A stretch of 15,905 bases of DNA from Gemmatimonadota bacterium (GTDB taxonomy: Bacteria > Gemmatimonadota > Gemmatimonadetes > Palauibacterales > Palauibacteraceae). Below are positions 13,390-15,905 of the stretch, in pieces; positions within the stretch are counted from its first letter, which is position 1, and the number at the start of each line of letters is the position of its first letter. The position numbers and the translations under genes were made by a program. The DNA is taken from positions 1 to 15,905 of the forward strand of contig JAUVPT010000020.1 of NCBI GenBank assembly GCA_030598525.1, in the 5' to 3' direction. A model generated the notes under the pieces. It worked only from the letters and a program-made list of their open reading frames with translations. It was not told the DNA's origin and searched no databases.

Positions 13390-14024
13390 CAACTCTCCCG
13401 TCCCCGTTCAGACCGTTCCGGTTCGCGCTCGCGGACTCGACTCCAGAGCAAGCGAGCCCGGTCACGCCATGCCTCATCTTCGTTCAACTCCAGCCCCACC
13501 TCGAGGGCCTCCTCCACCGACGCCGTTTCACAGCCCGCGTGCAGCGCCCCTCGAAGGTGCGAGTGCAGCTGGGGTTCCCACCCCGTGGTTGCGAGGATCG
13601 AGACGATGCACAGCTCCCGCACCCCAAGGTCCAGGCCCTCACGGGCGAGCACCTTTCCATAGCCCTCGTGGATCATCCACTCGTCCATGGCCGGGTGTAC
13701 CCGTCGGACGTTCCCCCGCAACTTGTCGTACGCCCGGCCGTATACGGTTCGGCAGACGATCTCACCCCGGCGCCCCCACGCTGCCAGGTCGGCCGGATCC
13801 GTCTCGGACGTCGATCGGGTGCCGGAGACCTCTCGCCACTGCGCAAGCGCCGTCAGGGCCGCCGGGAAACCGAGAAACAGATAGCTCTGAAGCAGTGCCT
13901 CCTCGACGGCCTTCGGTGATGCGAACTCGGCGGCGGTTCGCATCGCCGCAATCGTGCGCCCGCCGTCGCCCGCCGCGACAGCTGCCGACAGTCGGAGAAG
14001 CGCCAGGGTGGAGTCACCGGACAT
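13389..14024 (-). CDS. Carboxymuconolactone decarboxylase-family protein
   Basis: The 211-residue protein has the CMD-family helical core at about residues 93-180. Key stretches are 'RTVYGRAYDKLRGNVRRVHP', 'EGYGKVLAREGLDLGVRELC' and 'QLHSHLRGALHAG' (152-164, H154 and H156). The N-terminal 90 residues are helical and may form a first, degenerate CMD repeat ('SPKAVEEALLQSYLFLGFPA'). The CxxC pair of AhpD-type peroxidase partners is absent, so an alkylhydroperoxidase role is unlikely; the true substrate is unknown. Its ATG directly follows the asparaginase TGA (TGAATG) and its own TGA shares a base with the obg ATG, so the three genes are surely co-transcribed. It is cytoplasmic with a highly charged, Arg/Glu-rich tail. 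The family call is good; a gamma-carboxymuconolactone function should not be assumed. Confidence 0.85.
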   Translation of the reverse strand: MSGDSTLALLRLSAAVAAGDGGRTIAAMRTAAEFASPKAVEEALLQSYLFLGFPAALTALAQWREVSGTRSTSETDPADLAAWGRRGEIVCRTVYGRAYDKLRGNVRRVHPAMDEWMIHEGYGKVLAREGLDLGVRELCIVSILATTGWEPQLHSHLRGALHAGCETASVEEALEVGLELNEDEAWRDRARLLWSRVREREPERSERGRES

Positions 14025-15023
14025 TCAGGCGTCGATCCCATTGTCAGTCGTTTCCCTCGCTCTCACCCGCCCCACCTCCTTGCCGAGCGTGTTCTCAATC
14101 ACCGCTTCACTGACCCCCGCGAGGGCCGCCCGCTCGTTTTCCCGCAACACTCCGGCGAGCCCCATCAGCTGCACGGTGGACGGCCCTACGGCGCGGAGGG
14201 CTCCGTCTTCCACCTTGACGGCGAGTCCCCAGTCATCATCCAGAGCCGCGACGCATAGCACTCCCTCCGCACCTTCCTTCGCGAGCAGCCTGCCCTTCGT
14301 GGCCCGCATGATCTCAAGCGGCACCCGGCCGGGAGACGAGGTAAGCTCGGGGAACGTCGTCATCGCGCTGACAACGGCCGCAGCTGCGGTGTGCCCCGCC
14401 CGCGCCTGGCGGACCAGCCTGGAGTACGCTCGCGCCATTTCATGCAGCGGCATGCGGGGCGTCGGAACGCCGCATCCGTCCAGAGCCCAGTGATGGTCTT
14501 TCGGCTCGTGATCCATCCACTCGGTGAGCGACTCCTGGATCCTGCGCTGCACGGGATGGCCCAAGCGGTCGTAGCCTTCGATCGGCCAACCGTTGTGCCT
14601 GGCCAGGGCCAGCATACCGGCGTGCTTGCCGGAGCAATTGTTGTGCATCCGTCCCGGAAGACGGCCCGCGCAGCTCATGACCTGGGCCGTGTCCCGGTCG
14701 AACGGCGGATGCGGACCGCAATGCAGGTGATCTTCGCTCAGGCCCAATCGACGAAGGAGGGCTGCGACCCTCTCGGTATGCTGCCTCATCCCACCGTGCG
14801 AGGCACAGATCAGGGCGATGTCCTCCGGCTCGAGGCCGAACGCATCCACCACTCCGTCCTCGAACAGAGGCATGGCCTGAAAAGGCTTCATCGCCGAACG
14901 CCAGTACGTGAGGATCTCCGGATCGCCCGCGCACAGCTCCTCGTCTCCAGTTTCGCTGCACACCACTCCCTGCACGTGGTGCGTTGATTCAACCGCATGC
15001 CCGCGGCTGACATCGACGATCAT
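14025..15023 (-). CDS. Asparaginase II family protein (Rhizobium etli type)
   Basis: The protein probably splits asparagine into aspartate and ammonia in the cytoplasm. It belongs to the asparaginase_II family, whose structure and chemistry differ from E. coli AnsA/AnsB. From ATG 15023 it has 332 residues. The key residues of the R. etli enzyme are all recognisable: the SxxK pair S43 and K46 ('YWRSAMKP'), S75 ('CASHGG'), the hallmark 'HNNCSGKHAG' with C130 and K133, C184 in 'DGCGVPTP', and a late lysine in 'LLAKEGAEGV' (K249). In the family the two cysteines and a lysine bind zinc. ATG 15023 has no ribosome site at proper distance. A CTG at 15038 has an ideal one (GGAGG, spacing 5) and would add LRPVD in frame, so the true start may be 15038. 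It follows the rhodanese gene by about 12-27 bases and abuts the CMD-family gene. Confidence 0.92.
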   Translation of the reverse strand: MIVDVSRGHAVESTHHVQGVVCSETGDEELCAGDPEILTYWRSAMKPFQAMPLFEDGVVDAFGLEPEDIALICASHGGMRQHTERVAALLRRLGLSEDHLHCGPHPPFDRDTAQVMSCAGRLPGRMHNNCSGKHAGMLALARHNGWPIEGYDRLGHPVQRRIQESLTEWMDHEPKDHHWALDGCGVPTPRMPLHEMARAYSRLVRQARAGHTAAAAVVSAMTTFPELTSSPGRVPLEIMRATKGRLLAKEGAEGVLCVAALDDDWGLAVKVEDGALRAVGPSTVQLMGLAGVLRENERAALAGVSEAVIENTLGKEVGRVRARETTDNGIDA

Positions 15024-15050
15024 GTCAACGGGTCTCAGAACAGCCTCCGA

Positions 15051-15542
15051 TCAGCAGCATTCGGCGGCGGGAACGACGATGGGAAGCTCTGCCTCACTCC
15101 ACGAGGACATGTGTCCCTCGAGGTCGAACACCTGTGTGAAGCCCGCCTCCCTCAACACGTTCTCGGCCACGCCGGCCCGCCGGCCCGTCCGACAGTAGAC
15201 GACGATTTCCCCGACCAGGAAGGACTCCAGCGAGTCCAGGCTCGCCGCGACCTGATCATGGGGAACGTTGATCGCGCCGGGAATGTGGCCTTCCGCATAC
15301 TCCTCCGGAGTTCTCACATCCAGGATGACTGGCGTGTCCGGGCCTTCGAGGCGCTCCACGAGCTCGGCCGTGGTGATCACCTGCGCCGACGACAGGGCCC
15401 GGGTCGGCTCGGCTTGCACCGCCGCCTGCTGAGCTGCGTCCTGAGCCTCTTCCGCGTCGCCGCTCCCGCCCGAGCACCCGGCCCCCAGCATCGCGACCAC
15501 GAGCGCCATCGTTCCGATCCACCGCACCTTCACTCGCACCAT
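15051..15542 (-). CDS. Lipoprotein with rhodanese domain
   Basis: The 163-residue protein starts with a lipoprotein signal peptide: a basic N terminus ('VRVKVR'), a hydrophobic stretch and the lipobox 'LGAGC', so C23 is probably lipid-modified and the protein anchored in the envelope. An Ala/Gln-rich linker (24-50) follows, then a single rhodanese domain with 'VILDVRTPEEYAEGHIPGA' and the active site 'YCRTGRRAG' (C117). The usual fold ends in 'GFTQVFDLEGHMSSW'. Rhodanese domains carry sulfur as a persulfide on that cysteine; partners here are unknown. It ends in two adjacent cysteines (162-163), which may be structural or redox-active. I chose ATG 15542 because GAGGAGG lies eight bases upstream and a signal peptide begins there; the frame is open to 15668 without a ribosome site. 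It is the first gene of the ten-gene minus-strand run. Confidence 0.9.
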   Translation of the reverse strand: MVRVKVRWIGTMALVVAMLGAGCSGGSGDAEEAQDAAQQAAVQAEPTRALSSAQVITTAELVERLEGPDTPVILDVRTPEEYAEGHIPGAINVPHDQVAASLDSLESFLVGEIVVYCRTGRRAGVAENVLREAGFTQVFDLEGHMSSWSEAELPIVVPAAECC

Positions 15543-15905
15543 TCCGTCGACCTCCTCATCTGTGGCTCCGCAGCCCATGAGAACCCCATCCCGGGAACCG
15601 CTGGACTGGATCAGTTCCGGCTTGACCGCCGCGTCCGACCGGCGACCAAATCTCCGCGCCCGATGCACCTACGTCAAACTACCTTCTACAGACTCACCGA
15701 GTGGTGGCGGCCGGCCGATTCGCTCCGGGCTTCTGTCCGGTCTGGCAGCCGGATGGGGAATCTGCCTGTCGGTCCGTATCCACCGGAGAAACAGCGGCCA
15801 GCCCAAGGGCCGGCGCTTCGCCCGCTGGCGGGAAAACGGTGGCGCCTCGTATTCGTGGACCGGCCGGTGGAAGGTTCTTGCTGCAGGCCCTGGTCCCGTG
15901 GACCG
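15543..15905. other. Stretch without a recognised gene
   Basis: From the rhodanese start to the window edge I find no convincing gene. Several frames are open to the edge on both strands. The minus frame ending at TAG 15671-15669 has 79 open codons, Arg/Pro-rich and without hydrophobic pattern. A plus frame from ATG 15664 is similar. Either could be the end or start of a gene lying outside, but nothing in them resembles a family I know. The left part holds the leader and the weak promoter of the rhodanese gene. Confidence 0.4.
15649..15677 (-). promoter_or_regulatory. Candidate promoter for the rhodanese-led operon
   Basis: On the minus strand TTGACG (15677-15672) matches five of six -35 positions. 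GAGATT (15654-15649), 17 bases on, matches only three of six -10 positions. It lies about 105 bases before ATG 15542 and is the best candidate in this stretch, but weak. Confidence 0.3.

Noticed and set aside
13389..14024. Calling the CMD-family protein AhpD
   Set aside because: The CxxC pair needed by AhpD is absent.
12005..14113. Plus-strand frames over obg, dprA and the CMD-family gene
   Set aside because: Ser/Arg/Pro-rich translations antisense to clear genes.
15669..15905. End of a minus-strand gene entering from the right edge
   Set aside because: The open frame is Arg/Pro-rich with mixed third-position bases and no recognisable motif; all three minus frames stay open for most of the stretch.

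Overview
The window is about 16 kb of GC-rich, densely packed bacterial chromosome. It carries sixteen protein-coding genes, one of them cut by the left edge. I see no rRNA, tRNA, CRISPR array, insertion sequence or phage gene. Almost everything is housekeeping or core-accessory. The evidence points to a diderm (Gram-negative-type) bacterium: an outer-membrane beta-barrel with a signal peptide and C-terminal Phe, a lipoprotein rhodanese, and a VKOR-type thiol oxidase instead of DsbB. The style of several hypothetical proteins resembles what I associate with Gemmatimonadota: a 158-aa four-helix membrane protein with an 'IAEGRRRFD' motif, and a 3-TM protein with 'AWFHGQKG'. That assignment is inference and has not been tested by a search.

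Left block (1-1712, minus strand): an AsnA-type aspartate-ammonia ligase followed downstream by a glutamine-synthetase-family protein that runs off the window. A stem-loop terminator or attenuator lies between them. Both genes fix ammonia into amides. Diverging from asnA, after an intergenic region with a perfect TATAAT and a foldable leader, is a class V PLP enzyme of the 'cysteine desulfurase-like' type. It keeps the PLP lysine but lacks the catalytic-loop cysteine.

Middle block (3265-5966): a two-gene plus-strand operon (a small alpha-beta-barrel-like protein of unknown function and a 3-TM protein with an NTF2/SnoaL-like tail), a minus-strand small membrane protein, and a plus-strand outer-membrane beta-barrel.

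Right block (6009-15542): ten consecutive minus-strand genes. In transcription order they are lipoprotein rhodanese, asparaginase II, carboxymuconolactone-decarboxylase-family protein, obg, dprA, hemW, hrcA, dnaJ, a DinB-like protein and a VKOR-DsbA fusion. The first eight are tightly packed, and several stops and starts abut or overlap, so this looks like one long operon or nested set. It joins an asparagine-degrading enzyme, ribosome assembly (Obg), DNA uptake/recombination (DprA), heme handling (HemW) and heat-shock control (HrcA, DnaJ). grpE and dnaK are not in their usual places beside hrcA/dnaJ, and I found no CIRCE operator in the window.

I did not find a clearly new defence or mobile system. 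The items best worth a second look are the class V enzyme without its cysteine and its structured leader, the VKOR-DsbA fusion facing a cysteine-bearing outer-membrane protein, the possible CTG start of asparaginase, and the 3-TM/NTF2 protein.
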